The notes: generated by a model not told the origin, from the letters alone. DNA of 64,000 bases from Candidatus Parvarchaeota archaeon (GCA_015522785.1 WALP01000030.1:1-64000), one strand, 5' to 3'. Counted from the first letter of the stretch, positions 1-7,747 are shown. Numbers and translations are program-made.

Positions 1-26
1 GATTGTGATTGCTGCTGTGTCTATCA

Positions 27-257
27 TCATTTAAGCGATATCATTGTCGATGTTCTTTCAACTTCGTCCATTGCGCGGACTTGTTTTATCAAAAAGTCCT
101 GAAGTGCTTCCATGCTTTCTTTTTCTATTTTTGCTACAACATCATATTCTCCATAAACTACACTTACATCTTTTACTTCGGGCATTTTAGCTAGCTTGTC
201 CGCCACTGTGCTTTCCTCTCCTGGTTTTACCATGAGCAATACATACGCTGTCACCAA
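27..257 (-). CDS. Stand-alone Lrp/AsnC ligand-binding (RAM) domain protein
   Basis: A 76-residue protein that is only the alpha-beta effector-binding domain of Lrp/AsnC regulators, with no helix-turn-helix. The pattern seen is a first beta strand (AYVLLMV), a helix, then the strands VKDVSVVYGEYDVVAKI, a second helix and a final strand near MISL. Such solo RAM proteins bind amino acids or other small molecules as oligomers and may modulate full-length Lrp proteins. The start is a TTG (GTG one codon later is possible) about 7 nt after an AGGAGGTG ribosome site. It is the third gene of a minus-strand set with a paralogous RAM protein and an MscS-like protein. The ligand cannot be inferred. Confidence 0.8.
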   Translation of the reverse strand: MVTAYVLLMVKPGEESTVADKLAKMPEVKDVSVVYGEYDVVAKIEKESMEALQDFLIKQVRAMDEVERTSTMISLK

Positions 258-270
258 TTTGACACACCTC

Positions 271-498
271 CTATTTAGTACATATTAATGTGGTAGTCTT
301 TTCGACACCACTAATTTTTCTTAATTTCAATATGAATTTGTTCAGTTCCTTAATGTCATTCAGCTGGATTTTCACAACTAAATCATACTTTCCGTAAACT
401 TTTGATATATCCTTTACTTCTTTGGATTTTAAAAACTTAGCTGTTAAATCCACTTTCGTGTTTGTGTTTGTCACAACGAAAATGTACGCTTTTATCAT
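271..498 (-). CDS. Second stand-alone Lrp/AsnC RAM domain protein
   Basis: A 75-residue paralogue of the next gene downstream, again a lone RAM/AsnC effector domain. It shares the VKDISKVYGKYDLVVKI type of core and the short C-terminal strand ending in a Thr/Ile-rich stretch. Its start overlaps the end of the upstream MscS-like gene by 4 nt, so the two are translationally coupled. Two RAM paralogues side by side suggest a duplication, possibly forming a hetero-oligomer. A role as a small-molecule sensor is family knowledge; the target is unknown. Confidence 0.78.
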   Translation of the reverse strand: MIKAYIFVVTNTNTKVDLTAKFLKSKEVKDISKVYGKYDLVVKIQLNDIKELNKFILKLRKISGVEKTTTLICTK

Positions 499-1037
499 TT
501 TTTGCCCCTTTTTGGAATTTTGATTATGTCTCTTTTTATTATGTTTGAATTAGGGATAATATTTAACCTTCCTGTTTTGTCTTTTAGGGTAATACTCATT
601 AAATCTATATCAACAACTTTTCCGCTATATTCTCCGATAATCAATTTGTCCCCTTTTTTTATTGATTTGAAGGTGTTTAGATAGATCCCTGCCGAAGCGT
701 TTGGGATAAAATCTTTTAACCCAAACAGCATCAATACGACGATGAATAAAGCAATTAGTATGATTATTACTTCAATTATAGACTTTGCAAATCCAAATTG
801 GGATAGTGCGATTATGAAAATTATAAAATAAAAAACATATTTGATTATAATTATTATCAGTTCAATGATGGGCTCATCATATCCCATTCTGTTAATTGCC
901 TTTTTAATGTCACTTCTCTTGAAGAAGTTGCCCGCCGCATCGGTGACCATTTTAGTTATAATCAACCCTATTGCTATGACTATGATAAATTGGAGTATAC
1001 TTATAACCTGTGTTTGCAATAATCCTTCAAATATCAT
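495..1037 (-). CDS. MscS-like small mechanosensitive channel family membrane protein
   Basis: A 180-residue membrane protein with three strongly hydrophobic segments (about residues 10-30, 60-82 and 86-106), followed by a soluble beta-rich part. Around residues 107-165 it has the MscS signature: a segment like LKDFIPNASAGIYL, then IKKGDKLIIGEYSGKVVDIDL and a strand TLKDKTGRLNIIPNS. In the family this is the pore-lining helix and beta domain of a channel that opens under membrane tension. It is shorter than typical MscS (about 280 residues) and lacks the C-terminal alpha/beta domain. It heads the RAM gene pair. Channel function is inferred from the family. Confidence 0.75.
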   Translation of the reverse strand: MIFEGLLQTQVISILQFIIVIAIGLIITKMVTDAAGNFFKRSDIKKAINRMGYDEPIIELIIIIIKYVFYFIIFIIALSQFGFAKSIIEVIIILIALFIVVLMLFGLKDFIPNASAGIYLNTFKSIKKGDKLIIGEYSGKVVDIDLMSITLKDKTGRLNIIPNSNIIKRDIIKIPKRGKK

Positions 1038-1062
1038 ACACTTTTAAAGTAAAATATCTTTA

Positions 1063-1479
1063 TTAAATATTACTCAAATGTTTGTATGCCTTCCTAAGAA
1101 CACTTTTTGCATTTTCAAACGTGAGCAAGTTCAGTGCTTCATCATATGGTAACCATATAAAACCTATGTGTTCAAAAGATAATTTTACTTTCTCTGTTTT
1201 GGTTTCGGCGAGGTAAAAAACAACCTCTTTGTACACAACTTCCTTGCCTCTGTGGAAGAAATATTTTATTCTTTCCCTAAATCCATCTATAAATCTTAAA
1301 TCTTTTATTCCTGTTTCCTCTTCTGTTTCACGGACGACTGTTTCTTTTTCAGTTTCTCCCTTTTCTATGTGACCCTTGACGAAGTCCCAGTGTCCGCTGC
1401 CGTAATGGAGCAGGAGAAATATAGGTTTTCCATCAATAATCTTGAAAATTACCGCTCCAGCTGAAATTTCACGCACCAT
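1063..1479 (-). CDS. Nudix hydrolase, Ap4A-hydrolase-like
   Basis: About 138 residues with a complete Nudix box (GHIEKGETEKETVVRETEEETGI type: G-x5-E-x7-R-E-x2-E-E-x-G). The flanking VREISAGAVIF start and the HWDFVKGH segment resemble the bis(5'-nucleosyl)-tetraphosphatase branch. Nudix enzymes hydrolyse nucleoside diphosphates linked to another group, often clearing Ap4A or oxidised nucleotides. An upstream in-frame start at 1569 exists, but the ATG at 1479 aligns with the usual N-terminus and has an A+T-rich TATA-like stretch 20-35 nt upstream, so I prefer it as a leaderless start. It is divergent from the eL15 gene. Confidence 0.85.
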   Translation of the reverse strand: MVREISAGAVIFKIIDGKPIFLLLHYGSGHWDFVKGHIEKGETEKETVVRETEEETGIKDLRFIDGFRERIKYFFHRGKEVVYKEVVFYLAETKTEKVKLSFEHIGFIWLPYDEALNLLTFENAKSVLRKAYKHLSNI

Positions 1480-1567
1480 GATATGAAAAGGGGTATATAC
1501 TTTATTTAATTTTCTACGGATATTATCAAAAGCTTTAAAAAACGGGAAAATTTCTATTAATCTACCC

Positions 1568-1611
1568 AATGATAGGGCAACCCGAAAGGGCAGCTTGATG
1601 GGAGGTTTAAA
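1568..1611 (+). promoter_or_regulatory. Possible leader hairpin of the eL15 mRNA
   Basis: The short interval before the eL15 start contains CCCGAAAGGG, a 3-bp G-C stem closed by a GNRA-type GAAA loop. It can be extended outward by further pairs, with UGAU-like sequence on both sides. The ribosome site GGGAGG lies just downstream and is not inside the stem. A TATA-like stretch near 1528-1541 would place the transcript start shortly before the hairpin. A leader structure is plausible, but only the hairpin is directly seen. Confidence 0.3.
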
Positions 1612-2130
1612 ATGGGAATGTACAAATATTTGACTAAAATGTGGCAGGATGCCAAAAGTAATCTAAATCCTATTTTTAGGGAACGAATTGTTAAATGGAA
1701 AAAGCAGCCAACAGTAATTAAGATTGACAAGCCTACGAGAATTGACAAGGCGCGAAGGCTCGGTTACAAAGCAAAACAAGGATTCACAGTTGTTAGAGTC
1801 AAAGTCAAAAAAGGTGGAAGGAGAAGGCGCTCGATTCCAAAGGGAAGACGCCCAAAGAGATATGGTATGAGACACTTTTCACCTGTCAAGAGTATGCAGG
1901 CTATTGCAGAACAGAGGGCGAATAAGAAGTTTCCAAATCTTGAGGTTCTAAACAGCTATTACGTAATAGATGATGGAGTATATGAGTGGTATGAAGTAAT
2001 AATGGTAGACAAAAACCATTCGGCGATAAAGAAAGATAAAGACGTCAATTGGATAACAACTCAAAGAGGAAGAGCATTTAGAGGATTGACATCCGCCGGA
2101 AAGAAATCCAGGAATTCCAGAAGGAAGTGA
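1612..2130 (+). CDS. rpl15e: Large-subunit ribosomal protein eL15 (L15e)
   Basis: A 172-residue basic protein that starts MGMYKYLTKMW and has the L15e hallmarks: IVKWKKQPTV, a KARRLGYKAKQG segment, the Arg/Lys-rich GGRRRRSIPKGRRPKRYG run, and a C-terminal RGRAFRGLTSAGKKSR tail. The length is slightly below the roughly 190 residues of euryarchaeal homologues. It binds 23S rRNA in the large subunit. The ATG is preceded by GGGAGG at good spacing. The next gene, NAC, overlaps its stop region, so ribosome assembly and nascent-chain handling are co-expressed. Confidence 0.97.
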   Translation: MGMYKYLTKMWQDAKSNLNPIFRERIVKWKKQPTVIKIDKPTRIDKARRLGYKAKQGFTVVRVKVKKGGRRRRSIPKGRRPKRYGMRHFSPVKSMQAIAEQRANKKFPNLEVLNSYYVIDDGVYEWYEVIMVDKNHSAIKKDKDVNWITTQRGRAFRGLTSAGKKSRNSRRK

Positions 2131-2135
2131 TTGCA

Positions 2136-2450
2136 ATGATGCCGGGAATGGATATGAAGAAGCTTAAGAAAATGATGAAAGATATGGAAAATATACCTGC
2201 GGAGAGAGTCATCATTGAAGGTCCGAAAAAGATTGTCATTGAAAATCCCCAGGTGGTTAAGATAAATATGATGGGGCAGGAAACCTTCCAGATAATCGGG
2301 GAAGCACATGAAGTTGAGGACAAGCTTTACTCAGAAGAAGATGTCAATATGATAATGGAGCAGACAGGAAGAAGTGAAGAAGAGATTGTGAAAACCCTTG
2401 AAAAGAATGAAGGTGACATCGCAAAAACAATTCTAGAACTTAAAAATTAA
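2136..2450 (+). CDS. nac: Nascent polypeptide-associated complex protein (archaeal NAC)
   Basis: About 104 residues. The N-terminal helix begins MMPGMDMKKLKKMMKDM, followed by the NAC beta-barrel (residues about 25-60, VIIEGPKKIVIENPQVVKI and FQIIGEA), and the C-terminus is a UBA-like three-helix domain (about 70-104, NMIMEQTGRSEEEIVKTLEK). In archaea it forms homodimers at the ribosome exit tunnel and contacts nascent chains. A GTG overlaps the upstream stop, but the ATG pair at 2136/2139 after AAGGAAG is the more likely start. It is coupled to eL15. Confidence 0.95.
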   Translation: MMPGMDMKKLKKMMKDMENIPAERVIIEGPKKIVIENPQVVKINMMGQETFQIIGEAHEVEDKLYSEEDVNMIMEQTGRSEEEIVKTLEKNEGDIAKTILELKN

Positions 2451-2458
2451 TCTTTTAT

Positions 2459-3919
2459 TTACTTGCTTTTTTCTATTTCTTTGAAGAACATTGCCTTTGT
2501 TAGGGTTAGGTTAACTGCGACGTACACTGCAATAGGTGCGACTAAGCTTGGTATAAACATTATAAGTACCGTTAGAATCACAATTCCAATAATTTCCCAA
2601 TTTGTTATCTTCTTTGAAATCCCAAGTATTTTGCTTGTTATAATCCCTTCTTTTTTGAAGATATATGAGACATAAGAATAAAATAAAGTCATGATAACTC
2701 CAGATAAGATGATTGAAATTATCACACCTGGTGTGATGATTACATTTACTCCCGCAAGCGTACCAATTACAATTAACATCTCAGATGCGCCGAGGATAAC
2801 TGCAAATAATGCTACCTTTATTTTTTTAAGGAATACAAATGAAATTGCTCCTGCTAAAATAACAAGTCCAATTAAGATGTACACAAATGATGATAATATG
2901 AATGAACTTTTTGGAGTATATTTCTCTACACTTTCAACTTTTGCGTCAAGTGGACCGCTTTTTAGTATTGACTGCGAAAGGTGTAATAATTTAGCAGCAT
3001 CTTCTTTTGTTTTTACATCCCCGCCAATTGTCACTTTTTCGTATGGCAATCCCTTACTGCTTGCGTATATTGTTTCTGAACCTATTTTGTTATTGTCCAA
3101 GTAATAATCAATTGTTTCATTAAGAATACATTTATCATACTTACATGATGCGATGCTAAGCCCGTTAGTGAGATTTACAAATCTTTGTCCAGCTTCTTTG
3201 CTTATATCAGTTTCAAATCCATATTTCCACACTATATTCCTTTCTGTTGGTGCACTTTCGTTGTAATGTTGATACATGAACAAGTTACAATTTACACCTG
3301 TTGTACAGATACTTTTAATGTCGGAAGGGGTAAAGAAGGTTTCATTCCCAATTTTTGCGACGAATTGTCCTTTTGTTTCAATAATTGGTATTACTTCATC
3401 TCCCGCGGATGTCAATAAAACTATTTTTCCATTTTCTTTATATATTCCGAAATCATATATATTATTTAACTTCAATCGTTCTTTTATGACATCAACTGCA
3501 TTTGACTGGTTTGATGAGATTATGAATTTATTACCGCCTACAAGTTTGTAACTTAGCTTTAAATTAGAAAACGAAGTTTCTTTTGCAGAAATTCCTATAT
3601 CCGTTTTATTGTTCTTTTCGGATGCGATGTAAGTATAACTAAGATTGACATAAGTGTATGGGAATGTCTCCCTTAGAAAATTTACCTTCACAGTATCATT
3701 GGGATGTATTTGCGAGAGTGCATTGTGAAAATCATCTAAGTTTGTTATTGAATTTCCATTTATAGCAGTTATTATATCCCCTGCTCTTAGCATTAAAGAT
3801 GCAGGCGAAGTCACATCTGTAATGATAACTCCTTCTTTGTAAAAAGGATGAATTATAAATAATAGCCATATAACTAATGCTGCAATTATAACCGGACGAG
3901 CGTATTTTAAATAACCCAT
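2459..3919 (-). CDS. secD: PDZ-containing SecD-like membrane protein
   Basis: A 486-residue protein. There is one N-terminal membrane segment (about 8-25), then a PDZ domain (about 28-95; RAGDIITAINGNSITNL), then a SecD-type P1 region with FVAKIGNETFF and ISKEAGQRFVNLTNGL. The segment SQSILKSGPLDAKVESVEKYTP stands where SecD has its conserved G-x-LPVPL motif. Five C-terminal membrane segments complete the SecD topology. SecD with SecF aids late protein export. Unusual points: the PDZ domain in the periplasmic part, and a C-terminal motif reading TPGVIISIILSGVIMTL without the Asp-containing AVDAN-like sequence. No secF is in this window. The SecD family call is good; activity is uncertain. Confidence 0.72.
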   Translation of the reverse strand: MGYLKYARPVIIAALVIWLLFIIHPFYKEGVIITDVTSPASLMLRAGDIITAINGNSITNLDDFHNALSQIHPNDTVKVNFLRETFPYTYVNLSYTYIASEKNNKTDIGISAKETSFSNLKLSYKLVGGNKFIISSNQSNAVDVIKERLKLNNIYDFGIYKENGKIVLLTSAGDEVIPIIETKGQFVAKIGNETFFTPSDIKSICTTGVNCNLFMYQHYNESAPTERNIVWKYGFETDISKEAGQRFVNLTNGLSIASCKYDKCILNETIDYYLDNNKIGSETIYASSKGLPYEKVTIGGDVKTKEDAAKLLHLSQSILKSGPLDAKVESVEKYTPKSSFILSSFVYILIGLVILAGAISFVFLKKIKVALFAVILGASEMLIVIGTLAGVNVIITPGVIISIILSGVIMTLFYSYVSYIFKKEGIITSKILGISKKITNWEIIGIVILTVLIMFIPSLVAPIAVYVAVNLTLTKAMFFKEIEKSK

Positions 3920-4037
3920 AACTTTTCACAAAAAGTTGCGGTTTAAAAACCTTTTTCTTAAACAAATATCAAATAATTGAGGCAAATGTGGAGGTATATT
4001 TATATATTTTAAATTATTACATCTTTTGGGTGGTAAT

Positions 4038-4433
4038 ATGTTCAATAAACATAAAGATTTAGGTATGATTACTATTGGTGCAATCCCTCTTTTAGGGAGC
4101 ATAAATTATTCAATAGAATACGCGCTTAGGGAAACATACTCAATAAAGTCTTTCGTTTCCACTACGGTTTCAAATGCGGTCGCGGTTTCAGCTACAATGT
4201 TTGATGGTGTTGGCGCTGCTGCAATAGCTATAGGACATCCAAACTACGCCGCGACAATGCTTATTTCTTCAGCACTGCTAAAAACTGCGGCGTATATTTC
4301 TAACACAAAGAAAGTCAGGGAATCGTTGACTGAAGAGTATAATGGATTTTTTCCGTTCGGCACAGTAATAAAATCGTGGATCAACAAAGAAAGCAGCGAA
4401 AACGCGCTCGAATCAATGCTCGACAGCGCCTAA
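4038..4433 (+). CDS. Hypothetical membrane-associated protein
   Basis: A 131-residue protein of unknown family. Hydrophobic stretches lie at about residues 10-28 (GMITIGAIPLLGSI) and 45-90, rich in Ala, Val and Ser, which could be two or three membrane helices; the C-terminus is polar. The start is the ATG after GGTGGTAAT, preceded by a strong TATA-like region (ATTTATATATTTT) near 3997-4010. It stands alone between the SecD-like gene and tRNA-Pro. I do not recognise it. Confidence 0.6.
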   Translation: MFNKHKDLGMITIGAIPLLGSINYSIEYALRETYSIKSFVSTTVSNAVAVSATMFDGVGAAAIAIGHPNYAATMLISSALLKTAAYISNTKKVRESLTEEYNGFFPFGTVIKSWINKESSENALESMLDSA

Positions 4434-4448
4434 AGAAAAAAGTGTGAG

Positions 4449-4639
4449 TGGGACTGCCCAGACTTTCAAACACCCACGGAAGTTTCTTTCCGTGCACGCT
4501 TTCTTTTTGAAAGAAAGGGTGCTTTTGAACTGGGGACCTCCAGCTTTCCCGAAGCCCCCTGAGTTTCTTTCCCTCAAGGCTTTCTTCTCAAGAAAGGCTT
4601 GCCCGAAGCTGGCGTTCTACCAAGCTGAACTACAGCCCC
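4449..4639 (-). tRNA. tRNA-Pro (CGG) with two introns
   Basis: The sense strand begins GGGGCTGTAGTTCAGCTTGG and folds as a tRNA: acceptor GGGGCTG/CAGTCCC, D stem GTTC/GAAC, anticodon stem CCAGC/GCTGG with loop TTCGGGA (anticodon CGG), T stem CCCAG/CTGGG. The discriminator is A and no CCA is encoded. Two insertions must be removed: about 4546-4601 (56 nt) at the canonical position 37/38, and about 4464-4524 (61 nt) inside the T loop at about 58/59. The spliced length is about 74 nt. Intron ends are fixed only within a base or two. Introns at non-canonical sites are known in some archaea and need a broad-specificity splicing endonuclease. Confidence 0.9.
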
Positions 4640-4692
4640 ATAACTTTTAGAAAAACAGACAAATTTTTTAATTTATTGTTTATTAGATATTC

Positions 4693-5184
4693 ATGAAGCT
4701 TTCCGAGAAAGTAAGTATACTGAGGGATATAATAAAACTGCAGTTAAACGCGATAGACAAATACTACCAAAAGTCAAACGTGATTTTGGTTATAAGCGGT
4801 TTGCTTCTTAGCTTTACGCTAAGCGGGCTTCTCAAAAATTTTCCACAAACCCCGATAATAAAGGGGATGACTATTTTGATGATTTTGTTCTCACTTGCAG
4901 CTGTCGCGCTGATTTTGATATTCATACGCCCGCAAATGCTCGAGGGTAGAGCAAAAGGTTTGTTCTACAAGGACCTTCAAAATCCTCCATCTTTTCACAA
5001 ATACTTGAACGAATTGGAGGAGACATTCAAGAGCCAGTCGAAAGTAGTTGCAATGTACACCTCGGAAATTCAGAATCTTGGAGAAATACTAAAACCTTTA
5101 GTTAAGATTGTGAGAGTATCAATTGTTTTGCTGCTTTCGAGTTTAGTGATTGGTTTAATAGCGATAATCCTAAGTTTGTTTTAA
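4693..5184 (+). CDS. Three-helix membrane protein resembling Pycsar effectors (PycTM/DUF5706-like)
   Basis: A 163-residue protein with the layout amphipathic N-terminal helix, two membrane segments (about 29-50 and 58-82), a charged helical middle, and a last membrane segment (about 138-162). The order of features (D-x-Y-x2-K-S-N just before the first segment, an Arg-Pro after the second, a GLFYKDL motif, then a long helix leading into the last segment) matches my recollection of the DUF5706 effector family. In bacterial Pycsar systems that family disrupts membranes on sensing cyclic pyrimidine nucleotides. No cyclase is seen nearby. The family call is tentative and comes from pattern, not search. 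Confidence 0.5.
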   Translation: MKLSEKVSILRDIIKLQLNAIDKYYQKSNVILVISGLLLSFTLSGLLKNFPQTPIIKGMTILMILFSLAAVALILIFIRPQMLEGRAKGLFYKDLQNPPSFHKYLNELEETFKSQSKVVAMYTSEIQNLGEILKPLVKIVRVSIVLLLSSLVIGLIAIILSLF

Positions 5185-5739
5185 TTACCATCCAAGTTCT
5201 TTGAGAACTGCTTCCGTGGCGGAATAAAGTCCTATGAGGATTGTGTTGTTGTTTATCACGAAGTCCGCTTTCTCCTCGCACGTGCTATACAAATCGAATA
5301 ACTTTGCTTCGTTGACTTCCTGCTTTATGAAGTCCGCGAAAATTTCCGTGTCCTTCAGGCTTTTTCTTTTCTTTGTTCTCTCAAACCGCGTTTCCTGTTC
5401 TGCCTTAACCGCCACGAGCTTGAAGTCGTCGCCGAGAGTCCTAAAATAATCAAGCTCCACGCTGTCGCGTATGCCCGAAATAACAACCCGTCTTATATGA
5501 TTCTGCCTTGCGTATTCTATACACGCTTTCGCCCAGATATCATTGCCGTATTTTTCCTTCATCTCCTTTGAGAACTGCTGCATCCTGAACCTGTCGATGT
5601 CCTTTATGTTTTGGGACTCCATCTCCTTTTTGATTATGTCGCTCATGGTAATCTTGACGAAATTGTGCTTTCTTACCAAGTAATCTGCAAGAGTGTCCTT
5701 TCCCGCGCCCACTTTTCCGCATATTCCTAATACTTTCAT
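5185..5739 (-). CDS. P-loop nucleotide kinase of the AAA_18/UPF0200 (dephospho-CoA-kinase-like) group
   Basis: A 184-residue protein. The N-terminal Walker A is GICGKVGAGKDTLA (residues 5-18), followed by a lid/substrate region with ITMSDIIKKEME, then a FSKEMKEKYGNDIWAKA helix as in archaeal UPF0200 kinases, and VVISGIRDSVEL. A basic ERTKKRKS lid lies near residue 135. Relatives phosphorylate nucleotides or dephospho-CoA, but the substrate cannot be chosen from sequence. It converges with the Pycsar-like gene with no spacing. Confidence 0.7.
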   Translation of the reverse strand: MKVLGICGKVGAGKDTLADYLVRKHNFVKITMSDIIKKEMESQNIKDIDRFRMQQFSKEMKEKYGNDIWAKACIEYARQNHIRRVVISGIRDSVELDYFRTLGDDFKLVAVKAEQETRFERTKKRKSLKDTEIFADFIKQEVNEAKLFDLYSTCEEKADFVINNNTILIGLYSATEAVLKELGW

Positions 5740-5818
5740 GTTGGTTCACATATACCTTAATGATTTGATTAACAAAATGATATTTATAAACTATTTTGTA
5801 CAATAACAATAAATATAA

Positions 5819-6868
5819 ATGTTGAATATTTGTTACACAATAAGGGTGATAAAAATTTTTAGCGTGACAGATGTAGGATTAAACTTCCTAAGAGAAAGCG
5901 GGCTTTTGCAAAGAATTGATGAAAACTGGGACAAAATAAATGAAGAAATACCTTATGGAGTCATAGATGATTCTATGATTGAAGAATTGCTTGAAAAAAG
6001 AGACATCTCATCTGAAAGAAAAAGGCAATTAGATAAACTTCAAAAAAGAAGTATAACCTCCAAAGAAGAATTTCTCGTCGCTTCTGGAAAGTGCACAGAT
6101 AGAATCTTAACAAAGGAAGAAGTCGAAAAGATAAAAAGAAATCCTTATTATAATATCTCATTAACTGAATTAGATGGTGTAATTGCTGCATACTGCTTAA
6201 TGAAAGATTATTCTACATCACGCAATTGGTTTGGATGGCTTTCAAAAGAAGAGAAATTTTATACATCTATGTGGGGAGATGTAAATGGGGACTTTCATCT
6301 CCTCCAATTAGACATGCATCCAGAATCTGAGCAAAAAAGAATAGATGGTTCTTATCCTTTATTTGGAGATTTGCCGGCAAAAGGAATATTTTTACATTAC
6401 GATTATTGGAAAACTTTTACATTACTCCCATTTAAATATTCTAAGCAAACAGGAACAGAATTTGAAGAATTGAAGAATTGGAGAAGGTTATTAGATGTTG
6501 AACCTGTAGAATCACGGTACTTTGATTTAGATGAATGTTTATTTGAATTCGAATGTGATATGATAAAAATCCCAGAAAAAATAGAAAATGATATGTTCAA
6601 TATAAAAAAGTGTCCCTTTGGGATGTTGCATGGTGAACATGCAAATTATGTGCCTGCAATTGATAAAGAAAAAAATCTTTGGTTTTATATGTCGTCAAAC
6701 GATGGAATTCTAATAAATAATATTGGTATCTATAAACAATATATGAAAATATCAAAAGAGAATGTGCCCATGATATTAAAAGGAGTTATACACGCTGTAA
6801 AGGACAACCAAACAAGGATGCGACCATCAACACTGGCATACGTACTTGATGGATTAACTACAAATTGA
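5819..6868 (+). CDS. Hypothetical protein, 349 residues
   Basis: A soluble protein of no family I recognise. The N-terminal 130 residues are helical and charged (ERKRQLDKLQKR); the C-terminal half is rich in aromatic residues (GWLSKEEKFYTSMWGD, LHYDYWKTFTLLPF). Cys-Pro and His clusters (KKCPFGMLHGEHANY) could bind metal but form no clear motif. Two starts compete: the ATG at 5819, about 25 nt after TTTATAAACT (leaderless), and a GTG nine codons later. Codon use is A+T-rich like the neighbours. Downstream lies a 160-nt stretch with only a gene remnant. Confidence 0.6.
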   Translation: MLNICYTIRVIKIFSVTDVGLNFLRESGLLQRIDENWDKINEEIPYGVIDDSMIEELLEKRDISSERKRQLDKLQKRSITSKEEFLVASGKCTDRILTKEEVEKIKRNPYYNISLTELDGVIAAYCLMKDYSTSRNWFGWLSKEEKFYTSMWGDVNGDFHLLQLDMHPESEQKRIDGSYPLFGDLPAKGIFLHYDYWKTFTLLPFKYSKQTGTEFEELKNWRRLLDVEPVESRYFDLDECLFEFECDMIKIPEKIENDMFNIKKCPFGMLHGEHANYVPAIDKEKNLWFYMSSNDGILINNIGIYKQYMKISKENVPMILKGVIHAVKDNQTRMRPSTLAYVLDGLTTN

Positions 6869-6870
6869 TT

Positions 6871-6975
6871 TTAACTGAAATCCAGCCCACGCTCCTTAGC
6901 ATATTCCTTCAACGCCTTATCTTTTTCTTTCTTTGTTAAAAATATAGATTTATTGCCCCATATAAAAGTCTTTTA
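6871..6975 (-). pseudogene. Possible remnant of a small gene
   Basis: On the minus strand an open stretch of about 34 codons ends at 6871 and reads like a protein C-terminus (FLTKKEKDKALKEYAKERG), but it has no start codon and is preceded by a stop. Its charged helical character and codon use are gene-like. It may be the tail of a decayed small regulator. I see nothing else in 6980-7028. Confidence 0.25.
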
Positions 6976-7028
6976 TTTAGGTTTATCACCGTTAACTATA
7001 TATAGGAAAATGCCTTGCGAAAGGAATA

Positions 7029-7154
7029 CTAATTAAAGTGTATTTGGCTCTTTAAATTCTGTAAACCATCAAGAAAATCCTCTCTTAAATTTTTTATTAT
7101 GTTTACAACCGCCCAAATTAATGCAACTGATATCGCTAAAACTACCCAAAGCAT
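7029..7154 (-). CDS. Small single-pass membrane protein, 41 residues
   Basis: An ATG at 7154 follows a CAGGAGTGATTAA ribosome site that overlaps the end of the deaminase gene, so the two are probably coupled. The product begins MLWVVLAISVALIWAVVNII, one membrane helix, followed by a short charged tail (KNLREDFLDGLQNLKSQ). It ends in TAG. Function unknown. The good ribosome site, close spacing and helix-then-charged-tail design support a real gene. Confidence 0.6.
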   Translation of the reverse strand: MLWVVLAISVALIWAVVNIIKNLREDFLDGLQNLKSQIHFN

Positions 7155-7158
7155 TTAA

Positions 7159-7653
7159 TCACTCCTGTGGTTTCTCGCCCTGCCAGTGCCCCTCGTATGT
7201 CTGCTGGACTTCGCCTTTTGTGTCAAAAAACATCATTTGGAACCAAAACTCGTCTTTGTGAACGCGGAGCTCTTGAACTGTTATTCTAACTGTCTGTGTT
7301 CCATATCCGGAATATCCAGAATCCCAAACCGCGCTTTCGGATTTTATGACGCCAAAGCGGTTGAATGTGGAACGCGGGAACAGCAAGCCCACGGCGTGCT
7401 TTGGTATATTTACCTTGTTTGCAATTCGGATTTCATAAGTCCCCTTTGGTAGATAATAAAATCCATCATCATCAACATCAATTTTCATCTTTTCGGGAGT
7501 TATTGTTCTCTCCTTTCCGTATATAGTAACAACACCTTCTTCCGGAAGTTTCCATATTTCGGAGACTTTCAAGTCAACCCCATTCGGATTTATCTTTATC
7601 TCCGGCGGCTGTTCAATATATTTCGCAACTTCTTCACCAAGCCAAACTACCAT
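7159..7653 (-). CDS. dcd: dCTP deaminase / dUTPase family protein
   Basis: A 164-residue trimeric-dUTPase-fold protein. Visible motifs: PNGVDLKVSEIW near the N-terminus, GTYEIRIANKVNIPKHAVGLLFPRS (motif with FPRSTFNRFGV), and VWDSGYSGYG, the nucleotide-binding loop. Family members either deaminate dCTP or hydrolyse dUTP, keeping dUTP out of DNA and feeding dTMP synthesis. The WDSGYSG loop is closer to dUTPase than to the DPGW of classical deaminases, so the exact reaction is open. The start is the ATG after GAGGTGGATGAT; an upstream TTG gives 8 more residues. The 41-residue membrane protein follows it. Confidence 0.82.
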   Translation of the reverse strand: MVVWLGEEVAKYIEQPPEIKINPNGVDLKVSEIWKLPEEGVVTIYGKERTITPEKMKIDVDDDGFYYLPKGTYEIRIANKVNIPKHAVGLLFPRSTFNRFGVIKSESAVWDSGYSGYGTQTVRITVQELRVHKDEFWFQMMFFDTKGEVQQTYEGHWQGEKPQE

Positions 7654-7747
7654 ATCATCCACCTCACTATTACCCAAAATTTAATTAATTAATAAACATT
7701 TAGAAAAATAATATAAATGACTAATAAGTAGTAATAATGGTGATAAA

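Noticed and set aside
4444-4650. Open frame over the tRNA-Pro locus
   Set aside because: It is a translation of tRNA exons and introns on the opposite strand; the tRNA fold explains the sequence.
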